The notes below the pieces were generated by a model that was not told the origin of the DNA, did no database searches, and worked only from the letters and a program-made list of their open reading frames with translations. Below, piece after piece: positions 38,473 through 48,250 of a stretch of 64,000 nt of DNA (position 1 is the first letter of the stretch; every line of letters begins with the position of its first letter). The position numbers were made by a program, and so were the translations under genes. Source of the DNA: Leptospira sp. WS60.C2 (GTDB lineage Bacteria > Spirochaetota > Leptospiria > Leptospirales > Leptospiraceae); contig NZ_CP162133.1 of NCBI RefSeq assembly GCF_040833955.1, positions 310,001 through 374,000 of the forward strand, read 5' to 3'.

Positions 38473-39275
38473 TCTTCGTCGGATCCACCAGCCACAAAAC
38501 GATGGTCAACCACACCACGTTTACTTGTTTCAAAGAACTCAATGATCTTTTGAACTTCTGGTGCAGGATTTGGATCTTTTTTTAATTCAGCTAATGCTTG
38601 TTTTGTGTTGAGGCCACTGTGATAAATGATTTTGTAAACTCGTTTGATAGCGAGTCGAACATCAGATGAAATTCCAGCGCGTTTCATCCCAACAACATTC
38701 AAACTTACAACGAGTCCTGGGTGACCATCAACTGTTGCGTAAGGAGGAACATCTTTTACTACTTTGGTGAGGCCTGCTAACATGGCATAATCGGATACGC
38801 GTACAAATTGGTGAACACCCACTGATCCTGAAATGAAGACCTTGTTTCCGATTACAACATGTCCGGCTAACATCGTGTTTTGAACGATGATATTATGGTC
38901 ACCGACAATCGTGTCATGTGCAATGTGAACATTTCCCATCATGTAGTTGTGGTTTCCGATGGTTGTCGCTTTTCCTTCCACTGTCGCTCTGTGGAAAATG
39001 ACGTTTTCTCTGAAGTGATTGTGGTCCCCAATTTCCAAATAGGTTTTGGTTTCTGGTTTGAAGGCTAAATCTTGTGGTAATCCGCCGAAACTGCCACCTG
39101 AGGAAATTTTATTAAACTTACCGATTCGGGTCCCTGAAAGAATTTTTACATGGGATTCGATGACAGTTCCTTCTCCAATTTTGACATCTTTTTCGATGAT
39201 ACAAAATGGTCCAACTTCCACGGATTCATGTAATTCCGCTTTTGGATCGATGATGGCAGTAGGGTGAATTTTCAT
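38469..39275 (-). CDS. lpxA: Acyl-[ACP]-UDP-(acyl)amino-sugar O/N-acyltransferase LpxA
   Basis: 268 residues with a left-handed beta-helix of hexapeptide repeats (for example IGEGTVIESHVKI), the catalytic His in the NVHIAHD motif, and a C-terminal helical domain with the IKRVYKIIYHSGL region. LpxA adds the first acyl chain in lipid A synthesis in the cytoplasm. In Leptospira the enzyme is known to prefer the 3-amino sugar GlcNAc3N over GlcNAc, giving N-linked chains; whether this copy does so is inferred from the genus. It is first of a two-gene unit with galE. Confidence 0.95.
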   Translation of the reverse strand: MKIHPTAIIDPKAELHESVEVGPFCIIEKDVKIGEGTVIESHVKILSGTRIGKFNKISSGGSFGGLPQDLAFKPETKTYLEIGDHNHFRENVIFHRATVEGKATTIGNHNYMMGNVHIAHDTIVGDHNIIVQNTMLAGHVVIGNKVFISGSVGVHQFVRVSDYAMLAGLTKVVKDVPPYATVDGHPGLVVSLNVVGMKRAGISSDVRLAIKRVYKIIYHSGLNTKQALAELKKDPNPAPEVQKIIEFFETSKRGVVDHRFVAGGSDEE

Positions 39276-39374
39276 ATTGATTTACAAAAAAAACCAATTG
39301 GAAAGACCTGCAAATGATTTTTTAAAATGTAATTTACACGTATTTCCGCGTCTGTTATCTTTTGGTAGGGTGGT

Positions 39375-39728
39375 GTGAACTTGTTAATAGACTGGTCGCG
39401 AATCGAATCTCTTGTGGATATGAATGATCCTGAGGACCAAGCTTGGCTTAAGGAAATGATAAATTCGTTGTTGGAAAATATGGCAACGCGAGTGGAAAAT
39501 TTGGATGTGTTGATGAAAACAAAAGATCCAAAAGACCTGCAATCGGAATTGCATCAAATCAAAGGTGTTGCCGCCAACTTTGGACTCGCAGCACTTTCTG
39601 AAGTTGTGATCAGAGCGGAAGCCCTAGTGAAGGCGGGAGATGTAGATACTTCCATTGTGGAAGGAAAAAAAATCCCTGGGATCTGGGAATCCACCAAACA
39701 GGAACTAGAAAAAAAATTCTCTTCCTGA
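39375..39728 (+). CDS. Hpt (histidine phosphotransfer) domain protein
   Basis: 117 residues, a four-helix bundle with the phospho-accepting His60 in LHQIKGVAANFG. Hpt proteins relay phosphate between receiver domains in phosphorelays. The start is probably GTG at 39375, with an alternative TTG at 39381 after an AGGGTGG stretch. No kinase or response regulator adjoins it, so its partner is unknown. It is divergent from lpxA across about 100 bp and converges with the glycosyltransferase gene. Confidence 0.85.
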   Translation: MNLLIDWSRIESLVDMNDPEDQAWLKEMINSLLENMATRVENLDVLMKTKDPKDLQSELHQIKGVAANFGLAALSEVVIRAEALVKAGDVDTSIVEGKKIPGIWESTKQELEKKFSS

Positions 39729-39740
39729 TTTCTTTCTCAT

Positions 39741-41141
39741 CTATTCCTTGGCGGTCGCCATTTCGACGGCCGTTTTACTACCGTTATAAATCCCTTCAAT
39801 TGTATTTTTGATAATGGATTCATTCATTCTAAGTAATAAATCATCTGATTCTGTGAAAATTTGAACGAGTTCCTTGGCATGCATCACCTCTCTGCATTCG
39901 ACCGTTCCTTCTCCCAATTCTAAAGACCGTACAACAGATGCAGCCTCATGGTCTCCCACACGTCGGATGAAAAGTTTGGGAATTGGAAAAAATGCAAGTT
40001 CAGATGGTTTTGTCACAAGCACATCCGAAATACGGATGAGTTTGTCTGTCGCAGAGAAAGCTTCTGTATGAGTAGGAAAATGAAACAATACAACTGGAGG
40101 ATTGTTTTCATTATCTTCTGATCTAAGTGGATGTCGTATAATGAATGTTAAAAGATCATCCCATGAATCAATCAAAAGATAAGGAATCTTTTGATTGATC
40201 AAATATTCTTCGATTGCTTTTAAAACCTTCACATGATCTCCAGTATTAATCCAATACACAGCTTTTCTGTTTGTTAAATAGGATTTGGTCAATCGAATGA
40301 GATCGATGATATAACCTTTTTGGGCACCAGCACCGCCAATTGGAATTAGAAACCGTCTCATCTTTTTAGAATCGATCCTTCGCACACGATTTTCACAATC
40401 GGTAACGGCATTAGAGACAATGTCTTCTGAAACCCAATGTCCTGCCACTGCCAAATTGTCTTTGGGAACACCCATCTCGATAAACTTTGTATAAGAAGAA
40501 GGTGATTGTACCAAATTCAAAGCACCAGGCACAAGTAAGTAGTATTGTGGATAGTTATCACAAATCAAATGAATTGTATTTTGAAAACCGGAAGCAACGG
40601 CAATTTGACCATTTAGCGGATATGTGGTGATGACCGGAGATTCTTTTGGAATTCCATCCATGAGCCCTTTGTAGAGTGCGGCTAGTTGGCAGGAAAGTTC
40701 CAAGGAGGTGAGATTTCCTTGTGACATCAATTGTCCCCAAACCCACTCGATGGGCCCACCAATCTCAGCACTCAAACGGGAAAAAAAACTATAACCAGAA
40801 TCGATATCCGCAATTGCCTTCGACTCAGGTGATTCAATGGCAAGTAAATCATGTAAGTAGGTTGGTATGTTTTTCCTGAGAGAATGGGAATACACGGAGA
40901 GAGCCATTCTGTGATGTCCATACCCCATTCGGATGCTTCCGACCACCAATCGTTTTTCTAAGGGATTTTGTCCTTTGTCAGAAATGAGCTCGAGCCCTGG
41001 ATAGAGCTGAGATGGGGAAGAAAATAAGGGAATGGAGTTTTCTCCGATGGAGTAACGTTTTTGGAGGATTCCTCGAATGATGCCTGCGGTTTGTTTGGAG
41101 ACAAAACCTGCGTCCAGGCCGAACATTGGTTCTCGATTCAT
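39741..41141 (-). CDS. GT-B-fold glycosyltransferase-like protein (MGDG synthase/MurG type)
   Basis: 466 residues. An N-terminal RMGYGHHRMA motif resembles the G-GGH-x-A/R acceptor-site motif of GT28/MGDG synthases, and the C-terminal half has a VVGS-/GGAGAQKG-type loop (about 275) and a VTKPSELAFF nucleotide-sugar region as in GT-B enzymes. No membrane segment or signal is obvious. A lipid-linked or lipid acceptor is suggested by the family likeness, but the donor and product are unknown. The family appears typical of Leptospira and relatives. Confidence 0.6.
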   Translation of the reverse strand: MNREPMFGLDAGFVSKQTAGIIRGILQKRYSIGENSIPLFSSPSQLYPGLELISDKGQNPLEKRLVVGSIRMGYGHHRMALSVYSHSLRKNIPTYLHDLLAIESPESKAIADIDSGYSFFSRLSAEIGGPIEWVWGQLMSQGNLTSLELSCQLAALYKGLMDGIPKESPVITTYPLNGQIAVASGFQNTIHLICDNYPQYYLLVPGALNLVQSPSSYTKFIEMGVPKDNLAVAGHWVSEDIVSNAVTDCENRVRRIDSKKMRRFLIPIGGAGAQKGYIIDLIRLTKSYLTNRKAVYWINTGDHVKVLKAIEEYLINQKIPYLLIDSWDDLLTFIIRHPLRSEDNENNPPVVLFHFPTHTEAFSATDKLIRISDVLVTKPSELAFFPIPKLFIRRVGDHEAASVVRSLELGEGTVECREVMHAKELVQIFTESDDLLLRMNESIIKNTIEGIYNGSKTAVEMATAKE

Positions 41142-41230
41142 GCAGGAAGTCTATTTAAGTGGCATTCTCTTTCAAGTGAAATTTCAATTCTTAGCTGACA
41201 GGTGACCAATTTTGCCCATTCCTGGTATCT

Positions 41231-42412
41231 ATGGAACAAGTTTATATTTTGGGCGGACTTAGATCCGCATTCGGTAGTTTTGGCGGAACTCTCAAAGACA
41301 TGAGTGCCGTAGACCTTGGGGTCGAAGTATCAAAAGCAGCACTTCAAAAAACTGGTGTTGATCCTTCCTTGATTGAAGAAAGTATTTTTGGAAACGTTAT
41401 CCCTACTGGTAAAGATGGAATTTATTTAGCCAGACACATTGGTTTAAAATCAGGAGTTCCGATCACAAGTCCTGCCTTAACACTCAATAGACTTTGCGGA
41501 TCTGGTATGGAAGCTGTTATCCAAGCCGCTAAAAAAATTATGTTGGGTGAAGCACACACGGTTCTTGCGGGAGGAGTAGAATCTATGAGTAACGCTCCTT
41601 ATGTGGTGCGAAATGCGAGATTTGGAGTTCGTTACGGCAATGCAGAATTTGAAGATTCACTTGCACAAGGATTAACAGACATCTATGTAGAACTTCCTAT
41701 GGGAATGACGGCAGAAAACCTCTCTGACCAATACAAAATCTCTAGAGAAGAACAAGATGCTTGGGCAGCGACTTCACAAGAAAGAGCAGAAGAAGCAACA
41801 AACAAAGGAATTCTTAAAGATGAGATTCATCCGATCACGATCAATGGAAAAAATCCAATCGTCTTCGACAAAGATGAGTTCATCAAAGGAAAAGCGGGTG
41901 GTGCCAAACTTGCAACCTTGAAACCAGCTTTCAAAAAAGATGGAACTGTCACTGCTGGAAATGCTTCAGGAATCAACGACGGTGCTTCTGCCATGATCGT
42001 AACATCTGCATCACAAGCAAAAAAATTAGGCAAAGAACCTCTCGCCATTGTGAAGTCTTGGGGACATGCTGGTTGTGATCCAGCAAAAATGGGAATTGGT
42101 CCGGCACTTGCGATCCCAGCCGCTTTGCAAAAAGCAGGGCTTAGTTTAAAAGACATCGGACTTGTGGAAGTGAACGAAGCGTTCGCAGCACAATACTTAG
42201 CTGTACAAAAAGAGCTAGGACTTGATCCAAAAATCACCAATGTAAACGGGGGAGCTGTTGCGATTGGCCATCCACTCGGAGCTTCTGGTAACCGTGTCAC
42301 ATTGACATTGGCACTTGAGATGCAAAGACGTGGAGTCAAGTATGGTGTTGCTTCTCTTTGTATCGGTGGAGGACAAGGAATCGCGATTGTTTTAGAAAAT
42401 CCTAAAGCATAG
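41231..42412 (+). CDS. Acetyl-CoA acetyltransferase (thiolase)
   Basis: 393 residues, typical length. The acylated Cys is C89 in LNRLCGSGM; the general-base His and second Cys are in [12 protein letters not shown] (near 350) and SLCIGGGQG (near 380). It may synthesise or cleave acetoacetyl-CoA, or act in fatty-acid oxidation. No paired 3-hydroxyacyl-CoA dehydrogenase lies nearby. The downstream methyltransferase gene begins 6 bp later without a ribosome site, which raises the chance that both are translated from one message. Confidence 0.93.
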   Translation: MEQVYILGGLRSAFGSFGGTLKDMSAVDLGVEVSKAALQKTGVDPSLIEESIFGNVIPTGKDGIYLARHIGLKSGVPITSPALTLNRLCGSGMEAVIQAAKKIMLGEAHTVLAGGVESMSNAPYVVRNARFGVRYGNAEFEDSLAQGLTDIYVELPMGMTAENLSDQYKISREEQDAWAATSQERAEEATNKGILKDEIHPITINGKNPIVFDKDEFIKGKAGGAKLATLKPAFKKDGTVTAGNASGINDGASAMIVTSASQAKKLGKEPLAIVKSWGHAGCDPAKMGIGPALAIPAALQKAGLSLKDIGLVEVNEAFAAQYLAVQKELGLDPKITNVNGGAVAIGHPLGASGNRVTLTLALEMQRRGVKYGVASLCIGGGQGIAIVLENPKA

Positions 42413-42418
42413 TACAAA

Positions 42419-44086
42419 ATGTACCTACTTCTTCCGGGGCGTCACCATCTCCTCACCAGGTACCAAAAAGAATACTTACTTCATTTGGTAAAAAAGGGAC
42501 TCTCGGAAGTTTTGGATGTGTTTGGAAATCCATTACAAATTTCCAAACACCCAACTGCCATCCTCTTCGCTGTCACTTCGGCAAATCATAACAACACAAG
42601 ACGTAATCCACTTCCCCTTTACCAAAGGGCGATGATGATTCAAGATTTCTCCAGAGACTTGAACATTCCAAGTTTCGTCATACCGATCGATGATATCGGC
42701 CTATCACCTAACTTTGCTTCGTATACGATAAAAAAAATTGAAGTCGAAACAGAACTCAATATAAAAGTTTCACCTGAGAACACGATCGTTCTTTGTTCTA
42801 CACCGGTTGCTGATTTGTATTTGCAACTAGGATTTCAAGTGCTTCCTGTCGAAAAAGTTCCAGGATCTAAAGAAGAGTTCTTTGCTAAACTTCCATGGGA
42901 AGAATTGGAAGAGATCGTAAATCAAAGAAAGAAACTGAATAAGAATAGGCGTTCTGCAGACTACAAAACGGAACCACTTCTTTCTGAAGGAATGACTTTC
43001 GACTCTCCTGAAAAAATGTTTCAGAGTCTCGACCTAGCCTGCGTTCGATTGTGGAAAGACTATGGACTTTTTGAAAAAGTGGATATGTTATTTTCTGATA
43101 CTTTAATTGGTGATGATGGGGACTTAACAGAATCAAGAGATTATAATACATATGTTCGTGAGATGGATCAAATCGCCGAACTCAAATTCCAAGAAACAAA
43201 ACCATTCATAAAACCAGGTCGTATTGGAGACATTGGATGTGCTGTTGGTTCTTGGATCAAACTTGTTGGTAAAGATCCGAATTTTACTGAGTCTGATTTT
43301 TATGGAGTGGAGATTGCACGTCATCTCTACCAAATCTGTGAACAAAGAAAAGAAAATGGTGAGTTTACAAATCCCAATGTCTTTTTTTTAAGAAAGAATG
43401 CTGTGAGTGGACTGGTGTATCCACGCCTCAGTATGAATACCATTCACACATCCTCCCTCACTCATGAAATAGAATCGTATGGTGACCGCTCCCAACTTCT
43501 GGCGTTTCTCCAAAACCGATATGAAGAACTGGTTTATGGAGGTGTCTGGATCAACCGTGATGTGGTAGGGCCAGAAGACAAAGAGAGAGAAGTTTTCGTT
43601 TGGATGGAAGACCAGTCGAGTACGAACCAAGGGCTTGGTGTTGACCAATTTGCGAATTTTAAAGAGTATCTGGAATCACTCTCAACAAAAGAAAGATTTT
43701 TTCAATTTCAAAGGGACTTTCGAAAAGAGGAAGGTTATGTGCTCAGGACAAGTGCAATTTCCGTCGATGGTATAGGATACCACCGTATGAAACTCAAAGA
43801 CATCTGCGAATACATCTCAAAAAAAGATTACACTGACAATTGGGAAAGTGAAATGCACGAATCTTTTTGTTTTTGGAGTTTTGAGGAATGGAAAGAGACT
43901 TTAAAATCGATCGGATTTAAAATTTCAAAACATTCTAAGGCTTATCGAAATGAGTGGCTCGTAAAAAATCGTTACGAAGGGAAAGTAAAACTTTTTACCT
44001 CCGACGTAATGACACCCACTCAATTTTCTGAACTTTTACCGATGGAATTTCCAGTCACTCATATGCTCATGTTAGCGGAAAAATAA
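42419..44086 (+). CDS. Nucleotidyltransferase-like/SAM-methyltransferase fusion protein
   Basis: 555 residues in two parts. The first (about 1-170) resembles nicotinamide-nucleotide adenylyltransferases: a LPGRHHLLTRYQ start in place of GRFxPxHxGH, and a VTSANHNNTRRNPLPLYQRAMM stretch matching the NPFTxxER region. The second (about 240-430) is a class I methyltransferase with a SAM-binding GRIGDIGCAVGSW motif near 267-279 and an acidic VEIARH strand end; the C-terminal part adds a helical extension. Catalysis by the first domain is uncertain because the HxGH motif is not canonical. It ends one base before the first ABC exporter gene. Confidence 0.7.
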   Translation: MYLLLPGRHHLLTRYQKEYLLHLVKKGLSEVLDVFGNPLQISKHPTAILFAVTSANHNNTRRNPLPLYQRAMMIQDFSRDLNIPSFVIPIDDIGLSPNFASYTIKKIEVETELNIKVSPENTIVLCSTPVADLYLQLGFQVLPVEKVPGSKEEFFAKLPWEELEEIVNQRKKLNKNRRSADYKTEPLLSEGMTFDSPEKMFQSLDLACVRLWKDYGLFEKVDMLFSDTLIGDDGDLTESRDYNTYVREMDQIAELKFQETKPFIKPGRIGDIGCAVGSWIKLVGKDPNFTESDFYGVEIARHLYQICEQRKENGEFTNPNVFFLRKNAVSGLVYPRLSMNTIHTSSLTHEIESYGDRSQLLAFLQNRYEELVYGGVWINRDVVGPEDKEREVFVWMEDQSSTNQGLGVDQFANFKEYLESLSTKERFFQFQRDFRKEEGYVLRTSAISVDGIGYHRMKLKDICEYISKKDYTDNWESEMHESFCFWSFEEWKETLKSIGFKISKHSKAYRNEWLVKNRYEGKVKLFTSDVMTPTQFSELLPMEFPVTHMLMLAEK

Positions 44087-47000
44087 ATGCAATCTGAAGT
44101 TAAGCGGAATCTTGATAAAATTCGGGCAGTATTTAAATCCAATTACTTACTAGCTGAATTAGATGATGCTGAGAGAGAATCACTTCTTCCGTTTATTGAA
44201 GTCAAATTCATTCGTATCGGACAAACATTAATCAAAGCAAACCAAATGCCAGAATTTATACATTTTGTCCTCACTGGTAAATTTGGTATGAAACAAAACA
44301 AGGAAGATATTCATCTAGGAAGGTATGCCTTTGTTGAGGAAGGTGAGTCGATAGGAGAAAGAATCACTTTAACAAAAACTCCTTCCAAACATGATTATTA
44401 TGCGCTTGAACCATCGATTGTTTTATTATTACCTAAATCTCGTTTTTTAAAGTTAGTTGAAACTTATCCTGAAATCGCTGAAAAAGCAAAACACCGAGAA
44501 GAAGAACAGGAAAAATTTCATTATGTAAGAAAATTAAGTTTTTTTGATGAGTTGTCTCCCGAAGAAATTAAATCGATCCTCCATTCCATAGAACTCATTA
44601 AAGTACCACAAGGTGAGTTTCTGTTTTTAGAAGGGGAAGAGGGCGAATCCGCTTATATTGTTCGTTCTGGCAAAATTCAAATTCGAACAGAAAATCCAAG
44701 AAAGATTATATCGATTATGAAGTCGGGAGACATCCTTGGTGAGATTGCTATCTTCAAACAACAAAAGAGATTAGCAAGTGCCATCACAGCAGAAGATTCA
44801 GAACTCTATCGAATCCCTGGAACGATTTTTAGAAAGGTCATCGGTGCAGAAAAAGGAAACAAACTCGAAGAGATCGTTCAATCAAGATTATTACGATTCT
44901 CCACTTATAAATCGAAAGAAAGGGAAGAAAATTCCATTCGTCCCTTTGTCTCCAAACGATTTGAAATCAAAAAACCAACACAAACAATATTAATAGAACA
45001 AGTCACAACGGATCAAATGAGTCTTGTTGGTTTGGTATGTTCGGAACTAGCCTTACGAGTATTTGATAAACCTTTGCCTTCGAATTGGAAAATCAGAATT
45101 AAAAACGAGCTGAGTCGAAATATCATTCCTGGAATTTTTGAATTAGCAATTGAATTAGAAAAACTAGGTTTCTTAACCAAACAACTCCATGTTCCATTTC
45201 CTGAATTAGAAACTTTGGAAAATCCAGTTTTTATCACTGATGATGAAAATGTTCCCTGTTTGTTGTATTTGGTTGATTCGGAGTTGGATGCCGTTCTCAT
45301 TTCTCATCCGATCAAAGGTGTTTTTGAGTTATCAACGGATCAGTTTTTGAAGCAATGGGATGGTGTCATTTTACAATTTTCTTTGGCTCCGAGTAGTTTG
45401 TCTGCAGAGGTTAGTCTGTTAAGTTTTTTCAAAGAACTTCGAATGCTATTTAGCCCTCAAAAAAAAGAAATTCGATGGGTGATGGTAGCAACATTTTTTT
45501 CCGCCATATTTTCTTTGTCACTGCCTTACTTAATACGACAGATTGTGGATCAAGTTTTGGTTTTTTCTGATCGGAATTTTTTATTCACGATTGTGATTGG
45601 AGTTACATTGTCGATTTTCTTTCAGGCTATGTTTTCCCTCTTTCGGAATTTAATATCGATTGGGCTAATGCAAAATTTAGAATATAGTTATTTTGTAAGA
45701 TTTTTTCAGCATATTTTAAATTTAACTCTACCCGAGTTTCGGAAATTTGAAACAGGTGATTTTACACAAAGATTGAAGGAAAACCAGAGGATTTTAGAAA
45801 TCACACAACGCTCAGGATTGTTTTTAATATTAGACTTAATCACCTTGCCTATTTATCTTTTGATACTATTTCAACTTGACATTAGATTATCGATTGTTGG
45901 ATTATTTTTTTTGATTCTATATGCGATGGTTGTGGTTCGTTCAAGTTCCAGAATCAAAAAATTGCAAAAACATAGTTTTGAATCTAAGAAAAAAACAACT
46001 GCATTTTTCCTCTCCTTGTTTTCTGGGATACAATTGATCAAGTCCTCTTCCATTGAAAGTCGTTACTTAGCCAAAGGTTTAAATGAAATTGCCAGAACGA
46101 TTTTAACAAACTTACGTGTTGGAAAACGTGTCCATATAATGGAACTCATCAGTAAGTTTTTTGAACAAATTGGTCTGATCGCAGTGATTACATTTGGTGT
46201 GAATCGTGTATTGGATGAACAATTGTCTCTTGGTAGTTTTTTAGGATTTCTCGTTTTATACTCCTTACTGATGGAACCGATTGTTCGATTGTGTCATCTA
46301 TATGAAGACTTGAGCGAACTGCGAGAATCGAGGATGCGACTAACAGAGATTTATTCGTTGCCTGGTGAATCTGTAAGTTTACGTCCTTTTGGAGAATTGC
46401 CAAGACTTACTGGAAAAATTAAATTAGACAATATTAGTTTCCATTATTCTGACGGATCTCCTGAAATTTTAAAAGACATCAACTTGGAAATTGAAGCTGG
46501 TGAAAAAGTAGCAATTGTTGGTCGTAGTGGTTGTGGAAAATCAACTTTAATGAGGATCATGATGGGAACACTCTCACCGAGCAAAGGGAAAGTGTTTGTA
46601 GATTCATTTGATTTATCAACTCTCGACCCGGAAGAAGTTCGAATTCAATTTGGAGCTGTTGAACAACATCCCATTCTCTTTTCGGGAACGATAACAGAAA
46701 ATTTATCTAAAAAAAATCCATCTCTTCATAAGGAATCTTTGTTAGCTGGTGCGAAACTTGCCTCAGTTGATCAATTTGTAGAACGATTCCCAATGAAATA
46801 TGAGACAAAAATTGGTGAATCAGGTGTAGGTTTGTCAGGAGGACAGAAACAGCGACTTGCTATCGCTCGTGCATTAGTCACCAATCCAAGTATTTTATTT
46901 TTGGATGAACCAACTTCAGCCTTAGATTCGGAAACAGAAGCTCACATTCAAGCTCAATGGGAAACTGTCTTTTTGGATAGAACCGTGATTCAAGTTTCGC

Positions 47001-47152
47001 ATCGATTGCATAGTACAGTCAGTGCCGATAAAATCATTGTACTCGATGAAGGTCGTATCGTGGAAATGGGAACTCATGCAGAATTAATCCAAACGAAAGG
47101 ATATTACTATCATCTGTTTCCTACCTTAACAGAAGAGGAAAGTTATGTTTAA
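44087..47152 (+). CDS. ABC exporter with two cNMP-binding domains and degenerate C39-like domain (A)
   Basis: 1021 residues. Two cyclic-nucleotide-binding-like domains come first: the first (about 20-130) lacks the phosphate-binding motif, the second (about 148-265) keeps it (G218-E219 and R228). A C39-peptidase-like domain follows (about 300-435) whose C-terminal part (ISHPIKGVFELSTDQF) is recognisable, but the catalytic Cys motif is lost around C318 and the catalytic His is replaced. Then a six-helix membrane domain (about 455-735) and an ATPase with Walker A GRSGCGKST (812-820), LSGGQ (near 916), LFLDEPTSALD (near 936) and SHRL. It probably exports a peptide or protein under cyclic-nucleotide control. 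Confidence 0.9.
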   Translation: MQSEVKRNLDKIRAVFKSNYLLAELDDAERESLLPFIEVKFIRIGQTLIKANQMPEFIHFVLTGKFGMKQNKEDIHLGRYAFVEEGESIGERITLTKTPSKHDYYALEPSIVLLLPKSRFLKLVETYPEIAEKAKHREEEQEKFHYVRKLSFFDELSPEEIKSILHSIELIKVPQGEFLFLEGEEGESAYIVRSGKIQIRTENPRKIISIMKSGDILGEIAIFKQQKRLASAITAEDSELYRIPGTIFRKVIGAEKGNKLEEIVQSRLLRFSTYKSKEREENSIRPFVSKRFEIKKPTQTILIEQVTTDQMSLVGLVCSELALRVFDKPLPSNWKIRIKNELSRNIIPGIFELAIELEKLGFLTKQLHVPFPELETLENPVFITDDENVPCLLYLVDSELDAVLISHPIKGVFELSTDQFLKQWDGVILQFSLAPSSLSAEVSLLSFFKELRMLFSPQKKEIRWVMVATFFSAIFSLSLPYLIRQIVDQVLVFSDRNFLFTIVIGVTLSIFFQAMFSLFRNLISIGLMQNLEYSYFVRFFQHILNLTLPEFRKFETGDFTQRLKENQRILEITQRSGLFLILDLITLPIYLLILFQLDIRLSIVGLFFLILYAMVVVRSSSRIKKLQKHSFESKKKTTAFFLSLFSGIQLIKSSSIESRYLAKGLNEIARTILTNLRVGKRVHIMELISKFFEQIGLIAVITFGVNRVLDEQLSLGSFLGFLVLYSLLMEPIVRLCHLYEDLSELRESRMRLTEIYSLPGESVSLRPFGELPRLTGKIKLDNISFHYSDGSPEILKDINLEIEAGEKVAIVGRSGCGKSTLMRIMMGTLSPSKGKVFVDSFDLSTLDPEEVRIQFGAVEQHPILFSGTITENLSKKNPSLHKESLLAGAKLASVDQFVERFPMKYETKIGESGVGLSGGQKQRLAIARALVTNPSILFLDEPTSALDSETEAHIQAQWETVFLDRTVIQVSHRLHSTVSADKIIVLDEGRIVEMGTHAELIQTKGYYYHLFPTLTEEESYV

Positions 47153-48248
47153 AAAATTTAAAAACTTAAGAGAAACAGATTCCAACTGGGAATCGAGACA
47201 CTCTGCCTCTTATTATGATGAACTTTTGAAACATCCAGCGCCTAACTGGGAAAAGAAAGGAATCTACTTAATCGCATTTTTCTTTTTCTGTTTTATTTTA
47301 TTTTTGGTGTTCGGTCGTGTTGATGTTGTTGTACAAGCCAATGGGAACATTAGACCCAAAGGCAATTACCATGTTGTGGAAGCCTTGGAAACAGGGACAC
47401 TAACAAACTTGTATGTGAAGTCTGGTGATTTTCTAAAAAAAGGAGATCCAATCATGGAATTGGAGTTTTCCGAACAACAGATAGAACTTTCAAAAGATAC
47501 AAACAACTTAGACTATGAAGAGAAAAAATTACAAAGATTGATTCGAAATAAACGAGAAGCAGAGAAAATATTAAAGAACCTATCATATAATTTGGAAAAC
47601 AATTCCGGTTCTTCCTTGTCTGGAGCTGTCCTAAGTAAGTTTGTTAGTTTAAAAAAAGCATATATGGACTTTCAAAATGGTGTGGGAGCCAAGTTTATTT
47701 ATGATCAAAGTTTACTGGAGTTTAATGAAGAATTCGGGAATTTAAAAGATGAAATCCAAAAAGAAGAGAATATCATCTCAAGCTTACGCGGTGATACTAA
47801 ATTAAAAAAAGAGAGAGTTGCCAATGCAATCATTCGTATGCCTTTTTCTGGAGTGATTGGCGAATTGGCAGTCAACAACGTCGGTCAGAATATCATTCGA
47901 GGTCAAACCGTAGCTTCTCTTATGGAAGAAGGACAACGTTTAGAAGCTATTGTAGAAGTGAGTAGCAAAGACATTGGTGCAGTTAAAATTGGTCTGTCTG
48001 CTGTCATCAAAGTAAAAGCATTTCATCAAAATGATTTTGGAGTGGTTGAAGGAACAGTTTCGCAGATTATACCGAATACCAAGGATAAAGATACCTTTTC
48101 AGTCATACTTATTTTGGGTAACCAAGATTTAAATCAAGATGGTAAGAAGTTTCAATTATTTCCAGGTCTAAAGGTGGTTGCCGACATTGTAATCGATCGA
48201 AAGAATATATATCAAATTTTATTTCGTTATGCTGACCCAAGGAATTAA
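47145..48248 (+). CDS. HlyD-family periplasmic adaptor (membrane fusion) protein
   Basis: 367 residues: a cytoplasmic N-terminus, a membrane helix (about 43-62), a lipoyl-like half (VVEALETGTLTNLYVKSGDFLKKGD, near 80-100), a coiled-coil hairpin (about 110-225), the second lipoyl half, and a beta-barrel end. Type I secretion adaptors of this kind bridge an inner-membrane ABC exporter and the outer-membrane TolC channel. It overlaps exporter A by 8 bp and is followed within 2 bp by exporter B, so one adaptor is shared by the two transporters. Confidence 0.92.
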   Translation: MFKKFKNLRETDSNWESRHSASYYDELLKHPAPNWEKKGIYLIAFFFFCFILFLVFGRVDVVVQANGNIRPKGNYHVVEALETGTLTNLYVKSGDFLKKGDPIMELEFSEQQIELSKDTNNLDYEEKKLQRLIRNKREAEKILKNLSYNLENNSGSSLSGAVLSKFVSLKKAYMDFQNGVGAKFIYDQSLLEFNEEFGNLKDEIQKEENIISSLRGDTKLKKERVANAIIRMPFSGVIGELAVNNVGQNIIRGQTVASLMEEGQRLEAIVEVSSKDIGAVKIGLSAVIKVKAFHQNDFGVVEGTVSQIIPNTKDKDTFSVILILGNQDLNQDGKKFQLFPGLKVVADIVIDRKNIYQILFRYADPRN

Positions 48249-48250
48249 AT

